In this document: positions 52,844 through 60,096 of the stretch, piece by piece
Layout of the letters: each line of letters opens with the position of its first letter
How positions within the stretch are numbered: the stretch's first letter is position 1
Origin: JAGGSN01 sp965603725
GTDB lineage: Bacteria > Zixibacteria > MSB-5A5 > UBA10806 > 4484-95
Assembly (NCBI GenBank): GCA_965603725.1
Contig: CBFDEC010000013.1
Location: 1 to 64,000, forward strand
Reading direction: 5' to 3'
Length of the DNA: 64,000 bases
The notes under the pieces: model-generated
The model's database searches: none
What the model was told of the DNA's origin: nothing
Seen by the model: the letters and a program-made list of their open reading frames with translations, nothing else
Position numbers and translations under genes: made by a program

Positions 52844-53287
52844 CTACTGCTTATTCATAAAATCATAACCGCAGTGAATACAGACCTCGGCTAAATGCTT
52901 AACAACCTCTCTGCATCGAGGACATGTTCTTCCGGTTGCTATCTTTTTAATGTTGGCTTCGGTTATTATTTTACGCGCAAAACCGCATATTTTTCTAGCC
53001 TCTTCTTTGTCCAGGTTCTTAATCAGCAATTCCTTATCCTCACCTAAAGCTAACTGAATCGAGCTCTTCCTTATCCCTTCCTCCAGTATCACTTTTTGAA
53101 ATCTAATCCAGAGATAATCATTATAACTTTTTTTAAATATGCCTTTTTTGCATATTATCAGTCTTTTTGAGGTTGTGGCAATGGCTACTCTGTTGCCGCT
53201 TAAGATACCCGAATCAACATATTGATCGATATTCTCATCCACCGGCAGGCTTTCCTCTATCGCCGTCTTTATTTCGTCGGGTTTCAT
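52844..53287 (-). CDS. bacterial PH-like domain protein with zinc ribbon
   Basis: 147 residues. An N-terminal bPH/YokE-like beta domain (RVAIATTSKRLIICKKGIF, about 32-50, WIRFQKVI) and a C-terminal zinc ribbon CPRCREVVKHLAEVCIHCG. Cytoplasmic; function unknown. Divergent from the CDP-alcohol phosphatidyltransferase gene, with overlapping promoters. Confidence 0.68.
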   Translation of the reverse strand: MKPDEIKTAIEESLPVDENIDQYVDSGILSGNRVAIATTSKRLIICKKGIFKKSYNDYLWIRFQKVILEEGIRKSSIQLALGEDKELLIKNLDKEEARKICGFARKIITEANIKKIATGRTCPRCREVVKHLAEVCIHCGYDFMNKQ

Positions 53288-53303
53288 AATAACTGCCTGT
53301 GTT

Positions 53304-53330
53304 TTTATATAAAAAAAAGGCTGGTGTCAA
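53304..53330 (-). promoter_or_regulatory. divergent promoter, minus strand
   Basis: TTGACA (53330-53325), 15 nt, TATAAA (53309-53304), 16 bases before ATG 53287. Its -35 abuts the plus-strand -35, forming the palindrome TGTCAATTGACA. Confidence 0.45.
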
Positions 53331-53360
53331 TTGACATTTTCAATAAAATGCAACTATTAT
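53331..53360 (+). promoter_or_regulatory. promoter of the CDP-alcohol phosphatidyltransferase gene
   Basis: TTGACA (53331-53336), 18 nt, TATTAT (53355-53360), then a normal leader with GGGAGGA just upstream of ATG 53401. Confidence 0.65.
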
Positions 53361-53400
53361 ACATTTCTCTGGCAAAACGTACTGAACCCGGGAGGATAAG

Positions 53401-54120
53401 ATGATCAATAACGAGGAAAAGAGATACAGCGACCAGCGTGTACAGTCAAGCCTGTTAGCCGGCATCGAGAAAAAGGCGCTGTTGTGGATTGCCCCGAGAC
53501 TGCCGGCATGGGTGACTCCGGATATGCTGACATATCTTGGCCTGGCGGCGATGGCTTTGATTGGGCTGGCATATTATTTGGCCATGAAGCACTGGCTGTT
53601 TTTAGCACTGGCAAGTATCGGGTTGGTAATCAACTGGTTCGGCGACAGCCTTGACGGCACCTTAGCCCGCGTTCGAAATCAGCAGCGGCCCCGTTATGGC
53701 TATTATCTCGACCATCTCGTTGACGCATTCGGCGTCGCCATGATGATATTCGGCATAGCCTATTCCGGGCTGATAAGCCATCCGTTTGTCTGGCTGGTGT
53801 TGACGCTGTTTTTCATCGCCTCGATTAACACCTACTTAGCAACAAACTCAGTCGAGATTTTTAAAATCTCATACCTGCGCATTTCCACCACTGAAGCGAG
53901 GGTGCTTCTAATAATAATGAACACGATTTTAATCTGGGTAAAAAAGGTTACAATCTTTGGCATCACCGGTCACCTGCTTGATTTCATTGCTGGAGCAATT
54001 TCGATATTCCTTTTGATTGCAATCTTACGAAGCGCCATCAGGAACCTCCGCAAACTCGACCGCGAAGAACGGGCAAAGTGGACAGTTGCTGAGAAGGATG
54101 AGACGAGCGAAGGGGAATGA
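53401..54120 (+). CDS. CDP-alcohol phosphatidyltransferase family protein
   Basis: 239 residues, about six membrane helices. The family motif DG(x)2AR(x)8G(x)3D(x)3D is complete: DGTLARVRNQQRPRYGYYLD then HLVD near 80-105. Joins a CDP-activated lipid or alcohol to an acceptor alcohol in the inner membrane. Acceptor not readable; PssA/PgsA/archaetidyl-type are all possible. SD GGGAGGA. Confidence 0.88.
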   Translation: MINNEEKRYSDQRVQSSLLAGIEKKALLWIAPRLPAWVTPDMLTYLGLAAMALIGLAYYLAMKHWLFLALASIGLVINWFGDSLDGTLARVRNQQRPRYGYYLDHLVDAFGVAMMIFGIAYSGLISHPFVWLVLTLFFIASINTYLATNSVEIFKISYLRISTTEARVLLIIMNTILIWVKKVTIFGITGHLLDFIAGAISIFLLIAILRSAIRNLRKLDREERAKWTVAEKDETSEGE

Positions 54121-54134
54121 GACATCATTTGCCT

Positions 54135-54270
54135 TGCGCTGGCAGGAACTCTTTCCTGCCAGCATGAACATCGGGAAGGGACGTTCGACAACGCCGTGAA
54201 CAGACGGTAGGACAGGCCGTCAAGGTCTTGTGGATTTTCAACCTGCCCGGTCAGGGAAGCCGACCTGCAA
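54135..54270. repeat. composite intergenic repeat, copy R1
   Basis: CTGGCAGGAACTCTTTCCTGCCAG hairpin (split: arms CTGGCAGGAA and TTTCCTGCCAG), then GACAACGCCGTGAA, then AGGACAGGCCGTCAAGGTC and TGTGGATTTTCAACCTG, then CCTGCCCGGTCAGGG. The first three blocks recur in the same order in R2 (55361-55499), so R1 and R2 flank the two lipoprotein genes. The rest of the gap to 54438 is AT-rich without a gene. Confidence 0.65.
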
Positions 54271-54438
54271 AAATCTTGCAGATCTGCAGAATTTTTTAGC
54301 AGGATTTCTAAAAAAGATGTTGACTATATTGTTTAATTAAGATATATGAACCAATAATATAGTTATTTGGACAACACTGATAAAATGAACCGATTTCTAA
54401 AGGATATGAGGGCTACAGGCATTGATTATGCCGGAAAT

Positions 54439-55056
54439 ATGCGAATTAAGTCTATTTTATTAGTGAGTTGCTGGCTGTTATTGCTAATGTTTTATAACTG
54501 CGGTTCTAACGGGAACGACAACGCCAAAGCCGAAAAGCTGAGTTTTGAAGTTAATGATTCTCTTTTGGGGCCGGCATTTGAAGTTCAGGCAGCCAATAAA
54601 CTTCTTTATCCGCCTTCAGGTTTTGCATCAATACCTGATTCTCTTTTGCAAATATTTATTAAACAACAAACTATCCGGGCTAAAGAATTTGCCAGCATTG
54701 AACTTGTGGGGATGTTTTTTGATTCACTATATAATTCCGGTTTAATGGTCTCGGTTTTCAATGATCTTTACCTTGGAAGCGACACTACCGTTATCATCCA
54801 AAAATATCGTAATTCGCTCGAAGAATTTTACGGGGCAGCTCAAGTCAAAACAGGTGATTTCCTTATTAACGATATCTATGTAAAAAACTTTCTAATAACA
54901 GATAGTCTTTATATCCGATTCCAGTTATTATGTCTGTCTGAAAATGATCAGGCTATGGAATTGCATTATTTTATATTGAAGAAACATTATCAACTACTTT
55001 TAAAAGCCATCGAATCATCGATTGGTACAATTCAATTAATTGAACAAGGAGGTTAA
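54439..55056 (+). CDS. putative lipoprotein of unknown function
   Basis: 205 residues from the ATG at 54439, where a lipoprotein signal begins (MRIKSILLVSCWLLLLMFYNC, Cys 21); earlier in-frame starts (54385, 54406) would bury it. The mature part is a mixed alpha/beta domain without recognisable motifs. One base before the next gene, also a lipoprotein. Confidence 0.6.
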   Translation: MRIKSILLVSCWLLLLMFYNCGSNGNDNAKAEKLSFEVNDSLLGPAFEVQAANKLLYPPSGFASIPDSLLQIFIKQQTIRAKEFASIELVGMFFDSLYNSGLMVSVFNDLYLGSDTTVIIQKYRNSLEEFYGAAQVKTGDFLINDIYVKNFLITDSLYIRFQLLCLSENDQAMELHYFILKKHYQLLLKAIESSIGTIQLIEQGG

Positions 55057-55057
55057 G

Positions 55058-55351
55058 ATGAAAAATCTGTTCAAGTTGGCCATAGTGACAGTAATTCTGG
55101 TGTCACTAATGGGATGTGCTGCACATGTTCACAAGATCGGAAACGGTCCCCAAACGGGTATGATGGAACAAGAAAGGCAATGGTATGTTCTATGGGGTCT
55201 TGTACCGATCAATAACGTTGAAACCGAATTGATAGCCGCAGGCGCTGTTGATTATTCAATCAAAACCGAGGCGAGTGCGCTTGATGTAATCATCAATATC
55301 TTTACAGGCATGGTTACTGTCTATTCTCGAACTGTGACTGTGGAAAAGTAA
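55058..55351 (+). CDS. Bor/Iss-like small lipoprotein
   Basis: 97 residues from ATG 55058, which has AAGGAGG five nt upstream. Lipobox LMGC at Cys about 20, then HVHKIGNGPQTGMMEQER and WYVLWGLVPINNVET, with the GP...WYxLWGLxPxN arrangement of Bor-family lipoproteins, serum-resistance-type outer-membrane lipoproteins known from phage lambda. Role here unknown. Confidence 0.68.
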   Translation: MKNLFKLAIVTVILVSLMGCAAHVHKIGNGPQTGMMEQERQWYVLWGLVPINNVETELIAAGAVDYSIKTEASALDVIINIFTGMVTVYSRTVTVEK

Positions 55352-55360
55352 GTCTTTTAT

Positions 55361-55499
55361 TGTGCTGGCAGGAATCCCTTCCTGCCAGCATGATTGTCGG
55401 AAAAGGTCGTCCGACAACGCCGTGAATAGACACTAGGACAGGCCGTCAAGGTCTTGTGGATTTTCAACCTGTCCGGACAGACTGAAAGTGTGTCCTACT
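55361..55499. repeat. composite intergenic repeat, copy R2
   Basis: Same ordered blocks as R1: CTGGCAGGAATCCCTTCCTGCCAG, CCGACAACGCCGTGAA, AGGACAGGCCGTCAAGGTC, TGTGGATTTTCAACCTG, and here continuing with TCCGGACAGACTGAAAG...TGTCCTACT as in 33821-33867. Confidence 0.65.
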
Positions 55500-55513
55500 T
55501 AATATTATCTAAT

Positions 55514-55553
55514 TGCGCTGGCAGGAATCCCTTCCTGCCAGCATGAACATGGG
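55514..55553. repeat. third CTGGCAGGAATCCC...TTCCTGCCAG hairpin
   Basis: Same hairpin block as in R1 and R2, here without the following blocks. Confidence 0.6.
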
Positions 55554-55570
55554 GAAAACCTAACACATAT

Positions 55571-55627
55571 TTGCCGGCCTTCTCATTTCAATCGCCCTGC
55601 CCGGCCAGGGAGGTGGACCTACTTACT
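55571..55627. repeat. 57 bp direct repeat A at the 3' end of the nuclease-like gene
   Basis: 48 of 57 positions match repeat B (56625-56681). Core CTGCCCGGCCAG-G-GAGGTGGA-CTACTTACT. The last nine bases supply the final Ser-Lys codons and TAG stop of the gene. The CCTGCCCGG-CAGGG part is also present at about 54242. Confidence 0.65.
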
Positions 55628-56530
55628 CTTTAAATCATGTGAACAATAAATTTCCCCTCTTAAGGAAGCTTGATTTAAAGCGTGTTCTAATAATTCTTGA
55701 AAGGTATATAAGCCATTTATGACATTTACGATATGGAGCCCGTCTAATAAAATTACTTTAATAGGTTTTCCTTTAGGCAATGATTTTATCAACTCTTTAG
55801 AATAAAATCCCATGGATATAAATATACCCCTTTGATCCAATTTACCCTCGACTTTAAGATAAAAATTTGAAACCTCACCTTGACCGATTTTTTTCTCTGT
55901 CCATTTTAATTCGATGAGATAATAATGTCCGTCATATTTTATAGCTCCATCGATTTGCTCACCTTCTATTTTAAAAGGTTTATCAACAGGTATTCCACTT
56001 ATAACCATAAGATCATAGAAAATCTTTTCTAATTCATATCCTCTTTTTTGAGCTGGTTGTTTTATGGCTTCATGAAATTTCTCTCTTAACTTCATCAATT
56101 GAGAATAATGATCTTCTTTTCTACTTTCTTTAGCTCTTTGTCTAATTTTTCTTATGTACTCTTTATCTTCATGCTGTTTTCTAATTATTTCCTTTAATCT
56201 CAATGCAGCAGTTTCTGCTCTTTCAACTCTATGGTTTTCATTCTGAGGTGTAAAGTTTTCATGCTTAACTAATATTCTCACAAAGTTTCTTGATATTTCT
56301 AATCTTCTATTATAATCTTCACATCGTAATTTCTCATATAATTTGTCCATTAACTCTCTCTTGGAGTATTTGCCGCCTTCAGGTCGTCGTTCTGCGAATA
56401 ATTTGTTGCATAATTGTGGGTTTACGCCTGACCTTAGCCATGCCTTTTTCAGGTCCGGCAAATACCAATAAATATTTGTCAAACCTATCTTTATTTGTAT
56501 TTCAATTTCTTCTGTAAATACATCAATCAT
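55619..56530 (-). CDS. PD-(D/E)xK nuclease-like protein
   Basis: 303 residues from ATG 56530. N-terminal helical, highly charged region (about 50-190) and C-terminal nuclease-like domain: GYELEKIFYDLMVISGI, then GEQIDGAIKYDGHYYLIELKW near 222, which gives the D..(20)..ExK signature of Mrr/restriction-type folds, and RGIFISMGFYS after it. Predicted DNA-cleaving or solitary restriction-like protein. AT-rich compared with neighbours and ends inside repeat A; a promoter sits nine bases before the start. Confidence 0.65.
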   Translation of the reverse strand: MIDVFTEEIEIQIKIGLTNIYWYLPDLKKAWLRSGVNPQLCNKLFAERRPEGGKYSKRELMDKLYEKLRCEDYNRRLEISRNFVRILVKHENFTPQNENHRVERAETAALRLKEIIRKQHEDKEYIRKIRQRAKESRKEDHYSQLMKLREKFHEAIKQPAQKRGYELEKIFYDLMVISGIPVDKPFKIEGEQIDGAIKYDGHYYLIELKWTEKKIGQGEVSNFYLKVEGKLDQRGIFISMGFYSKELIKSLPKGKPIKVILLDGLHIVNVINGLYTFQELLEHALNQASLRGEIYCSHDLKSK

Positions 56531-56539
56531 GATAAACAA

Positions 56540-56569
56540 ATCATACATAAAGTTATACAGATTTGTCAA
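56540..56569 (-). promoter_or_regulatory. putative promoter close to the nuclease-like gene start
   Basis: Minus strand TTGACA (56569-56564), 18 nt, TATGAT (56545-56540), nine bases, ATG 56530. An earlier in-frame ATG overlaps this -10, which favours the 56530 start and a leader of two or three bases. Confidence 0.5.
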
Positions 56570-56624
56570 TGTTAAAACAGAGTTGCAGGTCGGATCCTGA
56601 CCAGAGGATAAACCCGACATATAA

Positions 56625-56681
56625 TTGTCGATCTCCTCATTTCATTCAGCCTGCCCGGCCAGCGAGGTGGAGCTACTTACT
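56625..56681. repeat. 57 bp direct repeat B at the 3' end of the membrane-protein gene
   Basis: Partner of repeat A. Its final nine bases again form Ser-Lys-TAG of the overlapping gene (56673-57347). Confidence 0.65.
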
Positions 56682-57347
56682 ACTTCCATTTACAGAATAT
56701 TTTGTGTCTTTTGCAGCTTCTTTCCATCGATAAAAAGCAAAATATTTATAAAGCCTTTTCAGAACTTTGTAAAATCTTTTCCAAATTTTGTTTTTTTTTA
56801 AATTATCTGTATAATGAGATACATAATAGCAATAAAAAATTAGGGCAAATCCTATAACAATTGAAACTATATATGTATATGGATTATCAAAAATGTCGTT
56901 TTTAAAGTAAATATGGCTTACTGTACAAACTAATAATAGGATATTTGAAATCATAAAAGATACGCCTATTCTAACAAAAAAATAGCTCAAATCGTCTGCA
57001 TATATTGCACGGTTATGAAATTTACCAGCCTCTGCATTGGTGACATATAATTTATCGTTCATAAGTTCTGGCAATTTTGAATAGTTATGAATCGAATCAG
57101 TAAGTAAAAATATAGCCATAATAGAAGAAATAATTGCTCCTAAAAAAGAAATAACGATTAGGCTAACAAGCAAATTCGAATACATCATTAAATCTAAATG
57201 GCAAAATAACAAACTGTTCTCACTAGTTATTAGTTTGCCCAGTATGGCGTAAAGACCTATCACGCCGCCAGCCAAAAATGTAATTAGTTGACGCGTACTA
57301 CCCAATGAGCTTATTCTTATTTGTATATCATCATTTAAATTGCTCAT
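56673..57347 (-). CDS. four-helix membrane protein of unknown function
   Basis: 224 residues from ATG 57347, preceded by GGAGGT. Membrane segments near residues 22-42, 55-80, 115-140 and 150-170, then a basic C-terminal tail. AT-rich. Resembles in layout the small membrane partners (Pycsar/CBASS-effector-like) of defence modules, but no specific motif supports that; listed as unknown. Next to the nuclease-like gene, both ending in the same repeat. Confidence 0.6.
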   Translation of the reverse strand: MSNLNDDIQIRISSLGSTRQLITFLAGGVIGLYAILGKLITSENSLLFCHLDLMMYSNLLVSLIVISFLGAIISSIMAIFLLTDSIHNYSKLPELMNDKLYVTNAEAGKFHNRAIYADDLSYFFVRIGVSFMISNILLLVCTVSHIYFKNDIFDNPYTYIVSIVIGFALIFYCYYVSHYTDNLKKNKIWKRFYKVLKRLYKYFAFYRWKEAAKDTKYSVNGSSK

Positions 57348-57422
57348 TTCTACCTCCATGAATTTTTAATATTTTGCATCCCTCAGATGGTTGGTCAGGA
57401 TCCCTGTGCTCCTGACTTTATT

Positions 57423-58628
57423 CTATCCCCCCTCCCCCCGTCTCAGCACAAACACAGGCGCTTCTGCAGGGCAACCCAGCCTGAACGGGAACCAGTGGCC
57501 TATCCCCGAGGATGTGTAAAGCTGACTGCCGTTGTCTTTCGTATAATGCCCCCAGAGATATTTATACGGCAATACCCAATCGAAAAATGACCTGCCGCCT
57601 ACTCCAATCTGGCCGCCGTGGGTGTGACCCGCCAATGTCAGATCCACTCCATGCTCGGCGGCAAAATCGAAACCGGCAGGACGGTGGCTCAGCAATATCT
57701 TGAATGCTGTGTCGGCGGGAGCCGGCTTGATACTTTCACTGACTGCATTACGTACAAACTCGATATGATCTCCATGCATCCATTTCGGGTCATCCGCCCC
57801 GGCGATATATACAGGCGAACCGTCAATATCGACCGTGATTCCAGAGTTAACCAGAAGTGAAATCGGGTTTTTGTCAAATTCCTCTCGGACCTTTTTTATG
57901 CCGCGGTAATATTCATGATTGCCAAGGCAGGCGTAACAGCCAAACCGCGGCTTTATCTGCGATATAAGCTTCAAAGCATCCGGCAATACACGCAAATCAT
58001 CGGCGATATCGCCTGTAATCAGCACGATATCCGGCTTGTGCTGTTCGGTATCAACAAGCGCGCGCTCCAGATCGGATAAGACAACATAAAAACCGAGATG
58101 CGAATCGGAAAGCTGAAGGATTTTCAAGCCCTCAAGGGAGTTCGGCAATTCCGGATAGGTCAAGGGTATAACGGGCACTTTAATATCGCTATATGAACGA
58201 ACTACACCTCCCACGCCTGTCGATACAGCGACTATGGGGAAGACAGACGCGGCCGTTTTTAAAATCAGCCGCCGTTTCTGGTCAACGGGTGAGGGTTTCA
58301 TCATACTTTTTCGGAGTTTAGCTACTATACTGACAGTAATATGAATGATACCCGATACGGGCAGTGATAAAAGCATAGCTATCTCGACAACCAGAGTGAT
58401 AGCCGCCGAAGTTGCCCCGATGCCGGTTAATACTCTGCTGTCGGATTTAACTCCTAATGCCCAGAGGATAATACCGGTGGCGCCAAATACCGGAATCAGG
58501 TATGCTGTCAGGCGCACCCATCGATACGACCACCAGAGACGGTTTAACAGCCGCAGAAACAGGATTGAGGCAAGGCTCAACAAAGCTATAAAAGCGCAGC
58601 CAAATATGACCGGGTATAGTTCAGACAT
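57423..58628 (-). CDS. membrane-anchored metallophosphoesterase
   Basis: 401 residues: four N-terminal membrane segments (1-105), a Tat/TM-like segment (KRRLILKTAASVFPIVAVS near 118), then a calcineurin-like domain with QLSDSHLG, VLITGDIADD, CLGNHEYYRG, LSHRPAGF and LAGHTHGGQ, all five metal-binding blocks. Related to YkuE/LpxH-like phosphoesterases; substrate unknown. GHTHGGQIGVGGR suggests a phosphodiesterase of lipid or nucleotide type acting outside the inner membrane. Confidence 0.88.
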   Translation of the reverse strand: MSELYPVIFGCAFIALLSLASILFLRLLNRLWWSYRWVRLTAYLIPVFGATGIILWALGVKSDSRVLTGIGATSAAITLVVEIAMLLSLPVSGIIHITVSIVAKLRKSMMKPSPVDQKRRLILKTAASVFPIVAVSTGVGGVVRSYSDIKVPVIPLTYPELPNSLEGLKILQLSDSHLGFYVVLSDLERALVDTEQHKPDIVLITGDIADDLRVLPDALKLISQIKPRFGCYACLGNHEYYRGIKKVREEFDKNPISLLVNSGITVDIDGSPVYIAGADDPKWMHGDHIEFVRNAVSESIKPAPADTAFKILLSHRPAGFDFAAEHGVDLTLAGHTHGGQIGVGGRSFFDWVLPYKYLWGHYTKDNGSQLYTSSGIGHWFPFRLGCPAEAPVFVLRRGEGG

Positions 58629-58670
58629 ATTATTTCTTAGACAGCCTGGTTAAACTGCAGTTCCATTTTA

Positions 58671-58964
58671 TTATGCCAGCCGCCGCTTGCTGATACATTC
58701 TTTATCAACGTCACGGGCATAGCTTAAGATTTTTTCAGGCGACGCATCAGGTTCGGCAAAATCGGGCGTTTCGATGATATCTGTTGCCATCTCGTTCCAC
58801 CATGATGCCTTCAATGCTATTTCGATTACTTCATTATCAAATCCAGCGGCAGAGAAATCCTCTGAAATGGGTTCATCAAATTTGATGAGATTTTGGTCGT
58901 CATCAATCAATGAAACCTTCTTTTTAAGCCAGCTAATTGACTCCCTTATTCGTTGACTGTCCAT
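58671..58964 (-). CDS. small acidic protein of unknown function
   Basis: 97 residues, no membrane segment or Cys motif. Predicted helical: SISWLKKKVSLIDDD and EVIEIALKASWWNEM. GGAG five nt before ATG supports expression. Convergent with nothing; 42 bp downstream of the phosphoesterase start. No family recognised. Confidence 0.55.
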   Translation of the reverse strand: MDSQRIRESISWLKKKVSLIDDDQNLIKFDEPISEDFSAAGFDNEVIEIALKASWWNEMATDIIETPDFAEPDASPEKILSYARDVDKECISKRRLA

Positions 58965-59306
58965 TTATTCTCCATTGATATTTTAGAAATAATTACTTTT
59001 TATTAATCGAAACCGGCTTCATTTCAGTTTTACCGGCATTCATCATGTCTAAATAATACAATAATGTAACGAAATGAAACATCTAAGGGCAACCGGTAAT
59101 TGTTTAAATTTATCATAAGATCAAATAAATCAATTCGTTAAAATATGGCGGCTATTTTAATAAAAATAATTTCAGAGCTGATTATATAATTGCTCAAAAA
59201 ATGATTTTGTGGTGTTATTTTTTTTTAAAGCCATCCGAAGATTATACAAGCTCGATTTGAAAATTAAATAATCTATATCTGCACCAGATAAAATATGGAG
59301 GATTTA
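58965..59306. other. AT-rich intergenic gap between divergent genes
   Basis: 342 bp, should hold promoters for the small acidic protein (minus) and the zinc-finger miniprotein (plus). No ORF, repeat or RNA structure that I can support. Confidence 0.45.
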
Positions 59307-59468
59307 ATGTTTTGCTCACATTGCGATGAACTTATCAAAGGCAGCGCTTATGTCTGCGAGGACGAAGAATATTGTTCTAAGGCATGTTTATTGGCCGCCA
59401 GGGATGAGATTGAGGGCGATCTCGCAAAATATGAGGAGGACCGGGAAGAAGAATTCGAAGAATATTGA
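59307..59468 (+). CDS. 53-residue zinc-finger miniprotein
   Basis: Reads MFCSHCDELIKGSAY then VCEDEEYCSKACLLAA, giving four to five cysteines spaced CxxC...CxxxC as in small MYM/treble-clef-like fingers, followed by an acidic helix (EIEGDLAKYEEDREEEFEE). A GGAGG lies six nt upstream of ATG and a strong terminator follows, so this is a stand-alone transcription unit. Function unknown; too short to be picked up by most gene callers. Confidence 0.75.
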   Translation: MFCSHCDELIKGSAYVCEDEEYCSKACLLAARDEIEGDLAKYEEDREEEFEEY

Positions 59469-59501
59469 AAGGGAAAATTCATTTTAGACTTTTTTAAATA
59501 G

Positions 59502-59530
59502 GCCGCCTGCGATAAAGGCGGCTTTTTTTT
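59502..59530 (+). terminator. Rho-independent terminator of the miniprotein gene
   Basis: GCCGCC (59502-59507), nine nt loop, GGCGGC (59517-59522), then eight T. It ends the miniprotein unit 33 bp past its stop. Confidence 0.88.
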
Positions 59531-59688
59531 CAGTGTAATTATGAAAAACTTAAAATATTCTTGATTATAAAAAGAAATCTATGCGGCAGACCTTAAAAGC
59601 AGGTCGATAATGCATTTCAGTTTACCAGCTGCGGGAATCGTTGTTCCCGCAGCGCCAAATAGAAAAACGGGATTTTAAGACAGTTTCC

Positions 59689-60072
59689 TTAAGCTCTCCC
59701 CTCGATTTTACCGCAGTTATTAGGCAGTCGGTCATTTTTACGTTTTATAGAGGCTTTAGTAGCCCGTTCAGCAGGCCCGCGACCGACGCCGGTAACCTCA
59801 ATAATCTTATCGACAGCGCGATCAAGCCAGTTTGACCAGTGAGCATTGGGGAATTTTAATATAAAATAATCAGTTACATCATCGGCAATAGTGAGTACAT
59901 GTTCGGCGGTTTGCCGGGCATGAGCGGTTTTTAAAAGAGGAATTATATACTTTCTGGTGATTATGCCAACAGCGATTAGCAGAATAGCGCCAAGCGCCTC
60001 AAAAGCCCGGGCGCTGAAAAAGCCGCTTATCTCATCAATGAGCCCGGCTTTGATTATAAAAAGTTCATTCAT
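59689..60072 (-). CDS. LLH-type phage holin-like membrane protein
   Basis: 127 residues: one N-terminal membrane segment (about 22-48), then ADDVTDYFILKFPNAHW and a basic Lys/Arg tail. Layout (single TM, helical cytoplasmic part with an 'ADDVTDYF' repeat-like helix) is that of Holin_LLH proteins from tailed phages. Last gene of the exported/virion-like cluster. GGAG four nt before ATG. Assignment is tentative. Confidence 0.5.
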   Translation of the reverse strand: MNELFIIKAGLIDEISGFFSARAFEALGAILLIAVGIITRKYIIPLLKTAHARQTAEHVLTIADDVTDYFILKFPNAHWSNWLDRAVDKIIEVTGVGRGPAERATKASIKRKNDRLPNNCGKIEGRA

Positions 60073-60096
60073 TTTATCTCCTTCGGTTTTTAACGT

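Noticed and set aside
54121..55560. CRISPR array
   Set aside because: Repeats here are few, palindromic, of different lengths and unevenly spaced, and separated by genes; no regular spacer pattern.
55571..56681. Integron cassette array with attC sites
   Set aside because: The repeats lack clear paired R'' and R' core sites, one core is also present away from any gene, and no integrase is visible. Kept only as a cassette-like observation.
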